Below, one piece after another: positions 7,338 through 14,869 of a stretch of 16,822 nucleotides of DNA. A program made the position numbers and the translations under genes. This stretch comes from Candidatus Omnitrophota bacterium. Its GTDB lineage: Bacteria > Omnitrophota > Gorgyraeia > 2-01-FULL-45-10. The stretch's first letter is position 1; every line of letters begins with the position of its first letter. The stretch is from the NCBI GenBank assembly GCA_026387165.1, contig JAPLMG010000057.1, forward strand, positions 1-16,822, read 5' to 3'. The notes under the pieces are model-generated. The model saw only the letters and a program-made list of their open reading frames with translations. It was not told the DNA's origin and searched no databases.

Positions 7338-8873
7338 TTAGAATTTATATTTCATTCCCGCCCCGTATACGTTGCGGCGGTATTTGTAGATGCCGAGGCT
7401 TGCGCAGTCGTCGATGAACGAGTGCTGGATCAGCACTTCGGCGTTCTTGAAGACCTCTATCGCGACAAGGTTCGAGACCGTGAGGATGTTGTCATAACGC
7501 TCCTTATCGTAAACGACATTTCTCTTGGGAAAGTACTCGTTAAAGTAGTCTAATCCGACGGTCCATTTGAGCCGGTCCAGCACGGGTATGGTGGAGAACA
7601 TTATGAGGTGGTTCCCGAAATATCTCCAGTCCCGGCCTTGAGCATCGTCATGGTTTAATACATAAGAGAGGCTGAAGACGCCTTTGTTCTTCGCGAAGAA
7701 ACGGTACCACCCGAGGGAGCCGATATATTCGTTCGATGTCCTGCGCTCCTCGGCGGGGTTCGGCTGCCAGAGAAATATCTTGCGGTTATACAGAAAAGAG
7801 AACTGGGCCATATTGACCCTGTCGACCATGTAGTTATTGACGTTCGATATGCCGACGACGCTTAAGTAGCCTTTATCATTGACGGTCACATAATTATAGT
7901 GGGTGGGGAACGTTATCGCCAGCTTGTCGAAATAGAGCGAAGGCAGCAGCGTGACGTCGTGGCTCGTCATGTCATAAAACCCGAGGTTGGACTCTTTCCC
8001 GTAATAGAACGAATATCCCGGTTTTATCGAGGCCGTGTCGCCGAATTTGAAGTTGTAATCACACTGGGCGGTGTATGACTGCCTCCAGTCCGCCTTTTCG
8101 GAAATGCCGCTGATCGCCGACTCGTCGCCCGGCATCAGGACGACGTTGTCGTCGTACTGCATGACAGCCTGAGCGTATCCGTGAAATGGTTTCGCCGCGT
8201 CCTCGACGCGCGATATCGTATCCATGTATTCGTTCGCGTATGCCGCGAGGCCCTGTCCCGGAGTGGCCATCACGACCTCTTTGAATACCTCTTTTGCATT
8301 CGAGAGATCCTTTGCCTGCAGGTAGGCGAGGCCTTTATAATACTTCGCCATTCCAGCAAGTGATTCATCGAGGCTTTGCGCCTTATCGAAGGCGGCTATG
8401 GCGGCAGGTATATCCTTATCCTCTTTGAGAAGGATGAGGCCTTTCATGAAAGCGGTCTGTGAGGGAGCTGCCCCTTCCTTTTCCGCTACATCGATCCATC
8501 CCTTTGCCTCGTCGAGTCGGTCGAGCTTGTACAGGAGATCGATCAGCTCAGGAACGGCATTGCCTATTTTTGGCGTAAGTGCGGCCGCGGCCTCGAGGTG
8601 GGGCCTGGCATCCTTAAGCCTCTGGAGCTGCTTCAATGTCACGCCTAAATAATAGGCGATCATGCCGGATTGAGGGTCTTCCGCTCTCAGCTCCTGTAAC
8701 GGGACGAGAGCCTCCTCATAGTTTTCGTGCTTGAAGAGCCAGATGGCCTTGTCCATTTTTTTTTCTTCTACGGGTTTTTCGTCCGCCGAAAATACCGGAA
8801 GAAAGAATAACGACGAGGAGAGCATGCAGATGATCTGGAAGAGCAAACAAAAAAGAAGGGTCTTTTTCGCCAT
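7338..8873 (-). CDS. TPR-repeat protein with C-terminal outer-membrane beta-barrel
   Basis: 511 residues. A signal peptide (about 1-29) precedes several TPR helix pairs (about 40-225, e.g. 'YYLGVTLKQLQRLKDARPHLEAA' style repeats). The C-terminal part (about 230-511) is made of alternating aromatic/polar strands and ends in K-Y-K-F, a terminal aromatic residue typical of barrels inserted by BAM. The layout recalls periplasmic-TPR plus barrel exporters or assembly factors (Slam/DUF560-like), but I cannot assign it to a family. It is the first gene of an operon with the FecR protein 16 bases downstream. Its promoter has TATAAT only 7 bases from the ATG, so the mRNA may have almost no leader. A role in presenting or exporting an envelope component is inference. 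Confidence 0.82.
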   Translation of the reverse strand: MAKKTLLFCLLFQIICMLSSSLFFLPVFSADEKPVEEKKMDKAIWLFKHENYEEALVPLQELRAEDPQSGMIAYYLGVTLKQLQRLKDARPHLEAAAALTPKIGNAVPELIDLLYKLDRLDEAKGWIDVAEKEGAAPSQTAFMKGLILLKEDKDIPAAIAAFDKAQSLDESLAGMAKYYKGLAYLQAKDLSNAKEVFKEVVMATPGQGLAAYANEYMDTISRVEDAAKPFHGYAQAVMQYDDNVVLMPGDESAISGISEKADWRQSYTAQCDYNFKFGDTASIKPGYSFYYGKESNLGFYDMTSHDVTLLPSLYFDKLAITFPTHYNYVTVNDKGYLSVVGISNVNNYMVDRVNMAQFSFLYNRKIFLWQPNPAEERRTSNEYIGSLGWYRFFAKNKGVFSLSYVLNHDDAQGRDWRYFGNHLIMFSTIPVLDRLKWTVGLDYFNEYFPKRNVVYDKERYDNILTVSNLVAIEVFKNAEVLIQHSFIDDCASLGIYKYRRNVYGAGMKYKF

Positions 8874-8880
8874 TGCAGTA

Positions 8881-8908
8881 ATTATACCATGCGAGGCGGT
8901 TAAAGCAA
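8881..8908 (-). promoter_or_regulatory. Sigma70-type promoter of the TPR/barrel-FecR operon
   Basis: On the minus strand TTGCTT (8903-8908) and TATAAT (8881-8886) are 16 bases apart. The -10 box ends 7 bases before the ATG at 8873, so the expected start of transcription is at or next to the start codon. No Shine-Dalgarno sequence fits in that space, so the transcript is likely leaderless. Confidence 0.7.
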
Positions 8909-8981
8909 GAGGATAAGGATGGTTTGAGCAATGAGGACTTGCAAAGGACCAAATCTTGTTTTCTTTTCGCCGGGAGTGTCG

Positions 8982-8987
8982 TATAAT
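8982..8987 (+). promoter_or_regulatory. -10 box directly upstream of the histidine kinase
   Basis: A perfect TATAAT lies 8 bases before the ATG at 8996. The -35 region (T-rich, about 8956-8965) is poor. The expected transcription start coincides with the start codon and no ribosome binding site is seen, which again suggests a leaderless mRNA, mirroring the divergent promoter. Confidence 0.55.
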
Positions 8988-8995
8988 AATATCTG

Positions 8996-10165
8996 ATGGG
9001 TAACAAAAAACTGCCCGAAGAACAAGACTCGCTCCTGAACAATGTCGGCTTATTCGTAAAAGAACTCAATTGCCTCTATGGGCTCGCCGAACTTATCGCG
9101 AAATACAACGATTCCCCCGAAGAAGTATTCAGCGGAACGGTTTCTTTAATACCTTCCGCCTGGCAATATCCCGACATTACGTGCGCCAGAATAATCTTCA
9201 AGGACAGGGAATTCAAAACAGATGATTTTAAAATTACGCCGTGGAAACAGTCCGCGGCAATCAGGGTATTTAATGCTAAAGTCGGCGCCATAGAAGTTTA
9301 CCTCCTGGAAGAAAAGCCGCAAATGGCTGAAGGGCCGTTTCTCGCCCAGGAGAGGAAGCTTATAAATGCCCTGGCTGACAGGGTCGGAAGAACTGCCGAG
9401 CGCAAGCAGATGGAGGAGGATCTGGCTCAGGCTAAAAAAACGGTTGAGGATAATTATAAAAAACTGCGGGAGCTGGAGGACATGAAAGACAGCCTCACCC
9501 ACATGATAATCCATGATTTAAATAATCCTCTGGCGACCGTGCTCGGCCTCATGTATGTGCTTAAAATGCAATTCGAAGACAAACTCACGGAAGGACAAAA
9601 AACTAGCCTGGCGATAGCTTTCGCGGCGGGTGACGGATTAAGGAGGATGATAGGAAATCTTCTCGATATAAATAAGATGGAGGAGGGCAAGATTAGATTA
9701 AGGTACGGCTATTTTAATCTGGGCGTCATAGCGGAAGAAGTGGTCGGCCAGATGCAGGTTATCGCGCGCGTTGACGAAAAAACCGTATCTTTGGAAGCCT
9801 CCGAAAATATACCGGATGTTTCGGCGGACAAGGGATTGATAACACGCGTTATTGCCAATCTGGTCGATAACGCCGTAAAATATACGCCCGTTAAAGGCTC
9901 CGTATGCGTAAAGACGCTCTACAATAGAGACGAAAAGAGCTTCTATGTTCACGTGAGCGATACCGGAGACGGCATACCAACGGAATATTTAAATAAGATC
10001 TTTGATAAGTTCGCGCAGGTAGAAACAAAAAAGGCAAGGACGGGGCGCGGCTTAGGCCTTACTTTCTGCAAAATGGCGGTGGAGGCGCATGGCGGAAAAA
10101 TATGGGTGGAAAGCGAGCCGGGAAAAGGCAGCATCTTTACATTCACCCTTCCCCATAAAGAATGA
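8996..10165 (+). CDS. Cytoplasmic sensor histidine kinase with GAF-like input domain
   Basis: 389 residues with no membrane segment. The N-terminal region (about 25-133) resembles a GAF domain. A charged coiled coil (about 134-165) links it to the HisKA dimerisation domain with H173 in the motif I-I-H-D-L-N-N-P-L, the predicted autophosphorylation site. The HATPase domain shows the N box (D-N-A-V-K-Y-T, N292), the G1 box D-T-G-D-G-I-P (322-328), an F box region (I-F-D-K-F, 335-339) and the G2 box G-R-G-L-G-L (350-355), so it should be active. There is no receiver domain; the nearest candidate partner in the window is the REC-EAL protein at 12801, which is not in the same operon. It is divergent from the TPR/FecR operon and convergent with the CHASE2-PP2C gene. 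The start is set by the methionine next to the TATAAT box, and no Shine-Dalgarno is visible. Confidence 0.92.
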   Translation: MGNKKLPEEQDSLLNNVGLFVKELNCLYGLAELIAKYNDSPEEVFSGTVSLIPSAWQYPDITCARIIFKDREFKTDDFKITPWKQSAAIRVFNAKVGAIEVYLLEEKPQMAEGPFLAQERKLINALADRVGRTAERKQMEEDLAQAKKTVEDNYKKLRELEDMKDSLTHMIIHDLNNPLATVLGLMYVLKMQFEDKLTEGQKTSLAIAFAAGDGLRRMIGNLLDINKMEEGKIRLRYGYFNLGVIAEEVVGQMQVIARVDEKTVSLEASENIPDVSADKGLITRVIANLVDNAVKYTPVKGSVCVKTLYNRDEKSFYVHVSDTGDGIPTEYLNKIFDKFAQVETKKARTGRGLGLTFCKMAVEAHGGKIWVESEPGKGSIFTFTLPHKE

Positions 10166-10278
10166 AGGATATTCCGTAGATGCCTGCGTTGGCCTGTTAA
10201 TCGCCGTCCGATTTTCTGTATCTTGAACTTGTTGTCATGGCAAAGCCGGTTATCGCGTCAGAACGGCTAAAAAACGCT

Positions 10279-12249
10279 CTATTTGATCTTTATGATTATC
10301 AGAGTTATGTCGTCATGCTGCTTCGCCTTTGGCTCAAAACTCCTGACGTCCTTTTCGATCGCGCTAAGCAGGTCATCGGGAGAGAGGCCTTTCTTTGATT
10401 CGATCAAAGCCGCGAGCCTCTCTTTTCCATACATCTCAGACTTTTCGTTCATCGCCTCAGTTATGCCGTCGGTATAAAAGACGAAAAGATCGTCCTTATC
10501 AAACTTCACGGTATTGCCGGTATAAGGCCCTTCCATCAAACCGAGAGGGAGTCCGACATCTACATCCAAAAATTTCAGGCCTTTACCGGGGCCCGTATAT
10601 GCTGTCGGCAGATGGCCTCCGCTGGCGTAACTCACCGTCCTGTCCCTGAAGTCAAATATGGCGTAATATACGGTGACAAAAAGGTTTGTTGAAAATTTTT
10701 GTGTAAGCGCCGTGTTTAGATTTAATAACGCGTCTTCCGGCTTTGAACCCGGTGTGGCGAAAAATTCAAACTTACCTGTCACCATAGCCATGAAGAGGCT
10801 TGCGGGAACGCCTTTACCGGAAACATCGCCTATCATAACACCCAGCCTGTCCGGGCCAAATTCGATAAAATCGTACAGGTCCCCTCCCACCTGCCGCGCC
10901 GTAAACATGACCGCGGCAATGCCTATACCGCTATAATGAGGGAGTTCTTTCGGAAGAAAGCTCTCTTGTATCGTCCTGGCTATTATGAGCTCATTCTCAA
11001 GAAAAAGCCTCTTCTTCCACTCAGCCGCGTACTTGTAAAGTGTTACAGAAACATATAATAGAACCACTATCAGAGCGGGGTATAACAGATCTATCCAAAA
11101 TCCGAATAAGTCAAACAGGGCCACGCCTATCAGGCCAAACGCGAAAATGATACCGGCCAACACAAAGAGCATCCTGAGAGGCTTTATTTTTATGGTGAGC
11201 AGGGATGTTAACAGGGTCAGCGCCATCAGAATAAGAATGTTGGATCCACGCGACGCGCGGGCGATAAATTTCCTATTGAGCAGGGAATTGAAAATTTCGG
11301 CGTGTATCCCCATCCCCGGGCAAAGCGTTTCGAATGGAGTCGGATGCAGGTCGGCCGTTCCGGCGGCAGTCAAGCCTACGATGCAGATCTTATCCTTAAA
11401 TACAGAAAGGTCCAGGGCGCCCCCTTCTCCTGACGCGCCAGCCAGGTACGATCGCAGCACATCAATATAAGAATAATGCTTGTATGTCTCATCCCACCTG
11501 CCCGCGTAATTTATTATCATGTTCGAGCGCTCGTCTAACGGTATCTTTATATCAGGCCCGCAGGAAATGCAGCGCCCCGGAACTAAATGCACGTCCTTGA
11601 CGCCTATTCCCAGATAGTCGCAACCCGCCAAAAATGAGAGATGTCCAAAGAGCGCATCGTTATAATTGACAAAGACGGGGAACCTCCTGAACTTACCGTC
11701 AATATCGGGGGGAATATTTATATGGCCCGTTCCCTTGCACGCGAACGTAAAATCTTCGAGATTCTTTGCGACGTAACCGGAAGCCGCGGGGACATTCGAT
11801 ATCGCTTTGCTGTCTAAATCAAACCCGTACGGAATATAAACAATCCCTGAGTCTCTCATGACCTCCTTCAGCTGGGCGTCGTGTTCGTGCGGTTCGCTGA
11901 AAAATATATCAAAAACTATTGTACTTGCCCCGGCCTCTTTAAGAGCCTTTACGAGAAGGGCGTGGTAACTCCTGTCGAACGGAAACCTTCCCAGCTTCTC
12001 TATTGAGTCATCCCCTATCTCTATCAGGGCCACTTTGTCCGTAACGGGTATTTTGGGACGAAGCAGAAATCTGAGATCAAGCGCCCCCAGCTCATAGTTA
12101 TCAAAAAGCCGATAATACGATACCGCCAGTATCGATAAAAATGCCGCCGTTATGATCATAAAGAGCGGGGCCTTCTTTGTAAAAAAAGAAGCCAGCGCAT
12201 CCATGATGTGCCGGCTAATCCTTATGAGCGGTCTTTCTGGTAAATTCAT
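10279..12249 (-). CDS. CHASE2-PP2C membrane sensor phosphatase (SpoIIE/RsbU-like)
   Basis: 656 residues. One N-terminal membrane segment (about 28-46) leads to an extracytoplasmic CHASE2 sensor domain (about 50-330). Three hydrophobic segments follow (about 336-352, 359-379, 387-405), then a short linker and a SpoIIE-type PP2C serine phosphatase domain (about 425-656). The metal-binding motifs are present: G-G-D-L-Y-D (D457), G-D-V-S-G-K-G (D475), A-S-G-G-H-L-P, Y-T-D-G (D594) and H-D-D-I-T-L (D646-D647), so catalysis is expected. Such phosphatases dephosphorylate STAS antagonists in partner switching. A STAS gene lies 39 bases upstream in the same direction, though it appears damaged, and another lies at 4038. 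The ligand is unknown. CHASE2 is more usually fused to adenylate cyclase, kinase or GGDEF domains. The ribosome binding site is weak (GAGTGA). Confidence 0.93.
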   Translation of the reverse strand: MNLPERPLIRISRHIMDALASFFTKKAPLFMIITAAFLSILAVSYYRLFDNYELGALDLRFLLRPKIPVTDKVALIEIGDDSIEKLGRFPFDRSYHALLVKALKEAGASTIVFDIFFSEPHEHDAQLKEVMRDSGIVYIPYGFDLDSKAISNVPAASGYVAKNLEDFTFACKGTGHINIPPDIDGKFRRFPVFVNYNDALFGHLSFLAGCDYLGIGVKDVHLVPGRCISCGPDIKIPLDERSNMIINYAGRWDETYKHYSYIDVLRSYLAGASGEGGALDLSVFKDKICIVGLTAAGTADLHPTPFETLCPGMGIHAEIFNSLLNRKFIARASRGSNILILMALTLLTSLLTIKIKPLRMLFVLAGIIFAFGLIGVALFDLFGFWIDLLYPALIVVLLYVSVTLYKYAAEWKKRLFLENELIIARTIQESFLPKELPHYSGIGIAAVMFTARQVGGDLYDFIEFGPDRLGVMIGDVSGKGVPASLFMAMVTGKFEFFATPGSKPEDALLNLNTALTQKFSTNLFVTVYYAIFDFRDRTVSYASGGHLPTAYTGPGKGLKFLDVDVGLPLGLMEGPYTGNTVKFDKDDLFVFYTDGITEAMNEKSEMYGKERLAALIESKKGLSPDDLLSAIEKDVRSFEPKAKQHDDITLIIIKIK

Positions 12250-12288
12250 CGGTCACTCTGTGTGCTTCGGGCCTTTTTAAGAACTGAA

Positions 12289-12624
12289 TTATTTAAAAGC
12301 GGCTATGGCGCCTTCTTCATCGGACAGAATGTCGAAAATCTTATCGAGCTTCATTATTTCAAACATGCTCTTTATCATAGGCGATAGATTTGTCAGTTTC
12401 AGGCTTCCGCCGTATACTTTCACACGCTTCAGTAACTCTACCAGGATTCCCAGCCCTGATGAATCGATATAATTGACTTTGGAGAAATTAACGATAAGCC
12501 GGGGCGGCTTTTGATTAATAAGTTCGGCGAACGCTTTTTTAATACCGGGCGCGGCATGTAAGTTTATATCACCTTCGATGCGGCATAGAAAGGCGCGGCA
12601 AGGTAGAATAGTACACTTGGATAT
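12289..12624 (-). pseudogene. STAS-domain gene lacking a normal start codon
   Basis: The minus strand reads open from an in-frame TGA (12625-12627) to a TAA (12289-12291), about 111 codons. From about residue 15 it is a typical STAS protein: C-R-I-E-G-D-I-N-L, then V-N-Y-I-D-S-S-G-L-G with the conserved phosphoacceptor serine, then L-K-L-T-N-L-S-P and F-E-I-M-K-L-D-K-I-F. The length and C-terminus are complete for the family. There is no ATG, GTG or TTG in frame before the conserved part, and the first 14 codons do not resemble the usual first strand. Either the 5' end was lost or replaced, with low-complexity and repeat DNA starting about 12640, or an ATA/ATT codon starts it. It ends 39 bases before the CHASE2-PP2C gene, its expected phosphatase. 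Confidence 0.75.
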
Positions 12625-12670
12625 TCAAATTGGTGGTAAAAGCGGTGGTAATGAGGTGGTTTTATCGTCG

Positions 12671-12701
12671 GAAAAATAAGGGAAAAATAAGAAAAATAAG
12701 G
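12671..12701. repeat. Short tandem repeat of GAAAAATAAG
   Basis: Three near-copies of GAAAAATAAG follow one another just before a REP-like element. Immediately upstream (12631-12660) the word GGTGGT recurs three times. Low-complexity DNA of this kind between the broken STAS gene and the REC-EAL gene suggests replication slippage or insertion scars. Confidence 0.6.
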
Positions 12702-12758
12702 GTCAGATCTCAACAATCAACAGAAAAAGTGAAATGCTGAAAGTTGAGGCCCAACCCC
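12700..12758. repeat. REP-like imperfect inverted repeat, copy 1
   Basis: The left arm GGGTCAGATCTCAACAATC (12700 on) faces the right arm GAAAGTTGAGGCCCAACCCC (12739-12758), an imperfect hairpin with about 13 of 21 pairs. The same arms recur at 14869-14940. It sits in the leader region of the REC-EAL gene, ending about 42 bases before its ATG. Confidence 0.7.
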
Positions 12759-12800
12759 ATTACCGCGTTAATACGCTGCCTGAACCATAGGACCGGAGCC

Positions 12801-13922
12801 ATGACGAGCAACAAATCCATATTAATTATAGATGATGAGGCGGATTTTAGAGAAATAATGCGGCTCATTCTGGAGAACTCGAATTTTCGTGTTGCCACAG
12901 CTTCCAATGGCGCGGAAGGACTTGAAAAGGCGCGTCTTAAACCGGATTTAATACTTTTAGATTTGACCATGCCGGATATTAACGGCCATGAAATATGTAA
13001 ACGCCTGAAGGCTGACAACTCGTTATCCGCCATACCTGTTATAATACTTACTTCGCGTAACGAAACTATTGATAAGGTGGAGGCGCTTGATATCGGCGCG
13101 ACCGACTATATAGGCAAAGATTTTCCCATAGAAGAAATATTAGCCAGGATAAATAGGGCCATTAAGGACATACAGCCTGCGGCAAAGGCGGTGGCCGAAG
13201 AGAAAAAAAATGAGAAGATCGTGGAGCTTAGAAGGATTATAGATGAGAAGGATTTCCGTACATTCTTCCAGCCCATAGTGGATATGAAGACAAGAGAGGC
13301 CATCGGTTATGAAATTTTGACGAGGGGCCCCAAGGGGAGCTTTTTTGAGGATGCTGCCGGCCTATTCTCTTTCGCCGCGGACATGAATATGTTTTTCGAA
13401 CTGAATGCGATCGCCCGGATTATCGGCGTAAAGAGAGCCTCTTTTTTAAAGGCCGACCACCTCCTGTTCCTTAACATAGACACAAGTGAAATCGAACTGG
13501 ATGCTTTTAAAAAATTAGAGTTTTTAGCCGGATCTGAAGTGAGGCCATCACAGATATGTTTTGAAATCACCGAACGCACATGTATAAAAAGTTTTACAAT
13601 ATTGCTGTCACAGTTTGATTATTTCAGATCACAGGGAATCAGGGTTGTGATTGATGATGTGGGAGCGGGGTATTCGAGTCTCAAGGCAATCGCCGAACTA
13701 AAGCCGGAGTTCCTGAAGATAGACATGTCCTTAGTCAGAGGCGTGGATTCCGACAACGTTAAGAGCATTATCATAAGCACTATACTTGATTTGGGAGAAG
13801 GAACCAAGAGCAAGATTGTCGCGGAAGGAGTGGAGACCGAGCGAGAGTATGACAAACTATTGTCTCTGGGAGTGATCTACGGCCAGGGATATCTTTTTGG
13901 TAAACCCTTCGAGAATAAATAA
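12801..13922 (+). CDS. Response regulator with EAL domain (cyclic di-GMP phosphodiesterase)
   Basis: 373 residues. I chose the ATG at 12801 (AGGA 8 bases upstream; the receiver starts right after it) over a TTG at 12744 inside a repeat. The receiver domain (5-120) has the acidic pair D11-D12, the phosphoacceptor D54 (L-L-D-L-T-M-P-D) and K106. A helical linker (125-148) leads to an EAL domain (150-372). The signature is E171-I-L rather than E-A-L, but the other expected catalytic and metal or substrate residues are present: N225, E255, D285-D286 (D-D-V-G-A-G-Y-S-S-L), K306, E342 and Q362. It should hydrolyse cyclic di-GMP to pGpG under control of receiver phosphorylation. No GGDEF domain is present. 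The input kinase is unknown; the GAF-like kinase at 8996 is a candidate by proximity only. Confidence 0.92.
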   Translation: MTSNKSILIIDDEADFREIMRLILENSNFRVATASNGAEGLEKARLKPDLILLDLTMPDINGHEICKRLKADNSLSAIPVIILTSRNETIDKVEALDIGATDYIGKDFPIEEILARINRAIKDIQPAAKAVAEEKKNEKIVELRRIIDEKDFRTFFQPIVDMKTREAIGYEILTRGPKGSFFEDAAGLFSFAADMNMFFELNAIARIIGVKRASFLKADHLLFLNIDTSEIELDAFKKLEFLAGSEVRPSQICFEITERTCIKSFTILLSQFDYFRSQGIRVVIDDVGAGYSSLKAIAELKPEFLKIDMSLVRGVDSDNVKSIIISTILDLGEGTKSKIVAEGVETEREYDKLLSLGVIYGQGYLFGKPFENK

Positions 13923-13979
13923 GTTCTCCGTAAAAAGTCAAAATCCATCCTATAGTTATATCCCCACCGGCAGGCCAGG

Positions 13980-13996
13980 CCTTCGGGACGCGAAGG
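13980..13996 (+). terminator. Small hairpin after the REC-EAL gene
   Basis: CCTTCG (13980-13985) and CGAAGG (13991-13996) form a 6-bp stem around GGACG, about 57 bases after the stop. No T-run follows directly, so termination is only a possibility. Confidence 0.3.
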
Positions 13997-14057
13997 AAAC
14001 ACACATACCCTACGTAAAGCATAACTGTTAGTTAAAAAAAAGTTAGCTACATTTCTA

Positions 14058-14086
14058 TTGACTTAACGAAGAATTATGTTTATAAT
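14058..14086 (+). promoter_or_regulatory. Near-consensus sigma70 promoter of the MEDS gene
   Basis: TTGACT (14058-14063) and TATAAT (14081-14086) are separated by exactly 17 bases, in an A/T-rich context. Transcription should start near 14093, giving a leader of about 85 bases before the ATG at 14180. Confidence 0.85.
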
Positions 14087-14179
14087 GCCTCACACATCCT
14101 CAAGCAGCAATATTTCGCACTAATACCTTTCTGAAACAGTTTCGCAGTGTAATCATTTAATAAAAAAAGGAAAAATGAG

Positions 14180-14731
14180 ATGGGCGGTCATTTCTGTTTG
14201 TATTATGAGTCCAAAGAAGACTTATTAGAATTTGTAGCTTATTTTTTTGAGCAAGGGTTCAGAATTAATGAGTCGTGTACATGGATTGTTCCGCAATCAC
14301 TTGGAGTTGAGGGCGCGAAGGCAGTTTTGGGTGAGAGAATAAAAGATTTGAATATGTATACAGAAAAAGGTCAGTTTGAATTATTAAGTCACGAAGATTC
14401 GTATCTCAGGTCGGGGATCTTTAGCCCGGATGAGATCCTGGAGCTTGTGGCTAAAAAAGAGCAGTGTGTATTAAAGCAGGGTTACAGCGGATTGCGTTCA
14501 AGCGGAGATGTTTCCTGGCTTCAAGAAAAAGATTGGGATAAATGGGTTGCTTATGAAAAAGCCTTGGACAAAATGATACCCGATAAAAAAATAACAGCTC
14601 TATGCACTTATCCTGTTGAAAAGTTTGATATAAGTAAGTTGTTCACTTTAAGTTGTTCTCACGGCGTTACTATTAGAATAAAAAATGGCGCAACGGATAT
14701 TTTAACGAATAGAGATGTGATCTCTTTTTGA
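14180..14731 (+). CDS. Stand-alone MEDS-domain sensory protein
   Basis: 183 residues forming a single MEDS domain (named for methanogen/methylotroph DcmR sensory proteins). The match rests on the layout: an N-terminal 'H-F-C-L-Y-Y-E-S' strand, 'E-Q-G-F' with a following hydrophobic strand, 'Q-F-E-L-L-S-H-E-D-S-Y', 'Y-S-G-L-R-S-S-G-D-V-S-W', the 'Y-E-K-A-L-D' helix and 'L-C-T-Y-P'. The family is thought to bind small, possibly one-carbon or hydrocarbon-derived, ligands and is usually fused to a kinase or DNA-binding domain; here it stands alone. The domain was recognised by pattern, so the ligand is unknown. The start has AAAGGA 8 bases upstream, with a near-consensus promoter before that. The gene is clearly richer in A/T than its neighbours, a possible sign of transfer. 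Confidence 0.8.
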   Translation: MGGHFCLYYESKEDLLEFVAYFFEQGFRINESCTWIVPQSLGVEGAKAVLGERIKDLNMYTEKGQFELLSHEDSYLRSGIFSPDEILELVAKKEQCVLKQGYSGLRSSGDVSWLQEKDWDKWVAYEKALDKMIPDKKITALCTYPVEKFDISKLFTLSCSHGVTIRIKNGATDILTNRDVISF

Positions 14732-14750
14732 CACGGCAAATTAGTTACTC

Positions 14751-14787
14751 TCCGCCATAATTTTTGCAAAGAAAAAATTATGGCGGA
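14751..14787 (+). terminator. 15-bp perfect hairpin after the MEDS gene
   Basis: TCCGCCATAATTTTT (14751-14765) pairs perfectly with AAAAATTATGGCGGA (14773-14787) around GCAAAGA. It starts 19 bases after the MEDS stop codon and ends 10 bases before the next promoter, so it would insulate the two genes. There is no T-run after the stem, which makes intrinsic termination uncertain. Confidence 0.5.
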
Positions 14788-14797
14788 TCTCCCTTCC

Positions 14798-14826
14798 TTG
14801 ACATCTCTTCCCGATAGGCATACAAT
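14798..14826 (+). promoter_or_regulatory. Strong sigma70-type promoter of the 14968 gene
   Basis: A perfect TTGACA (14798-14803) and TACAAT (14821-14826) lie 17 bases apart. Transcription should start near 14833, about 135 bases before the start codon. The AAAGGAG at 14863-14869 would lie on this mRNA but has no start codon at a normal distance. Confidence 0.8.
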
Positions 14827-14862
14827 AAAAAAACAAAAGATGTGTGATGTGATAAAAGCGGG

Positions 14863-14869
14863 AAAGGAG
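14863..14869 (+). promoter_or_regulatory. Orphan Shine-Dalgarno sequence
   Basis: AAAGGAG is an excellent ribosome binding site, but no ATG, GTG or TTG follows within 5-12 bases. A REP-like element begins immediately after it. The next gene's ATG (14968) is about 98 bases away and has no Shine-Dalgarno of its own. Confidence 0.6.

Noticed and set aside
12744..12800. TTG start at 12744 for the REC-EAL protein
   Set aside because: It lies inside a REP-like repeat and would add a 19-residue tail before a receiver domain that begins normally at 12801.
13955..14025. Possible cyclic di-GMP (GEMM-I) riboswitch between the REC-EAL and MEDS genes, suggested by GGGACGCGAAGG
   Set aside because: Only the GGACGC-like word matches; the expected paired arms and conserved GGCAAA-type joining region are absent, and it lies upstream of the promoter that would have to transcribe it.
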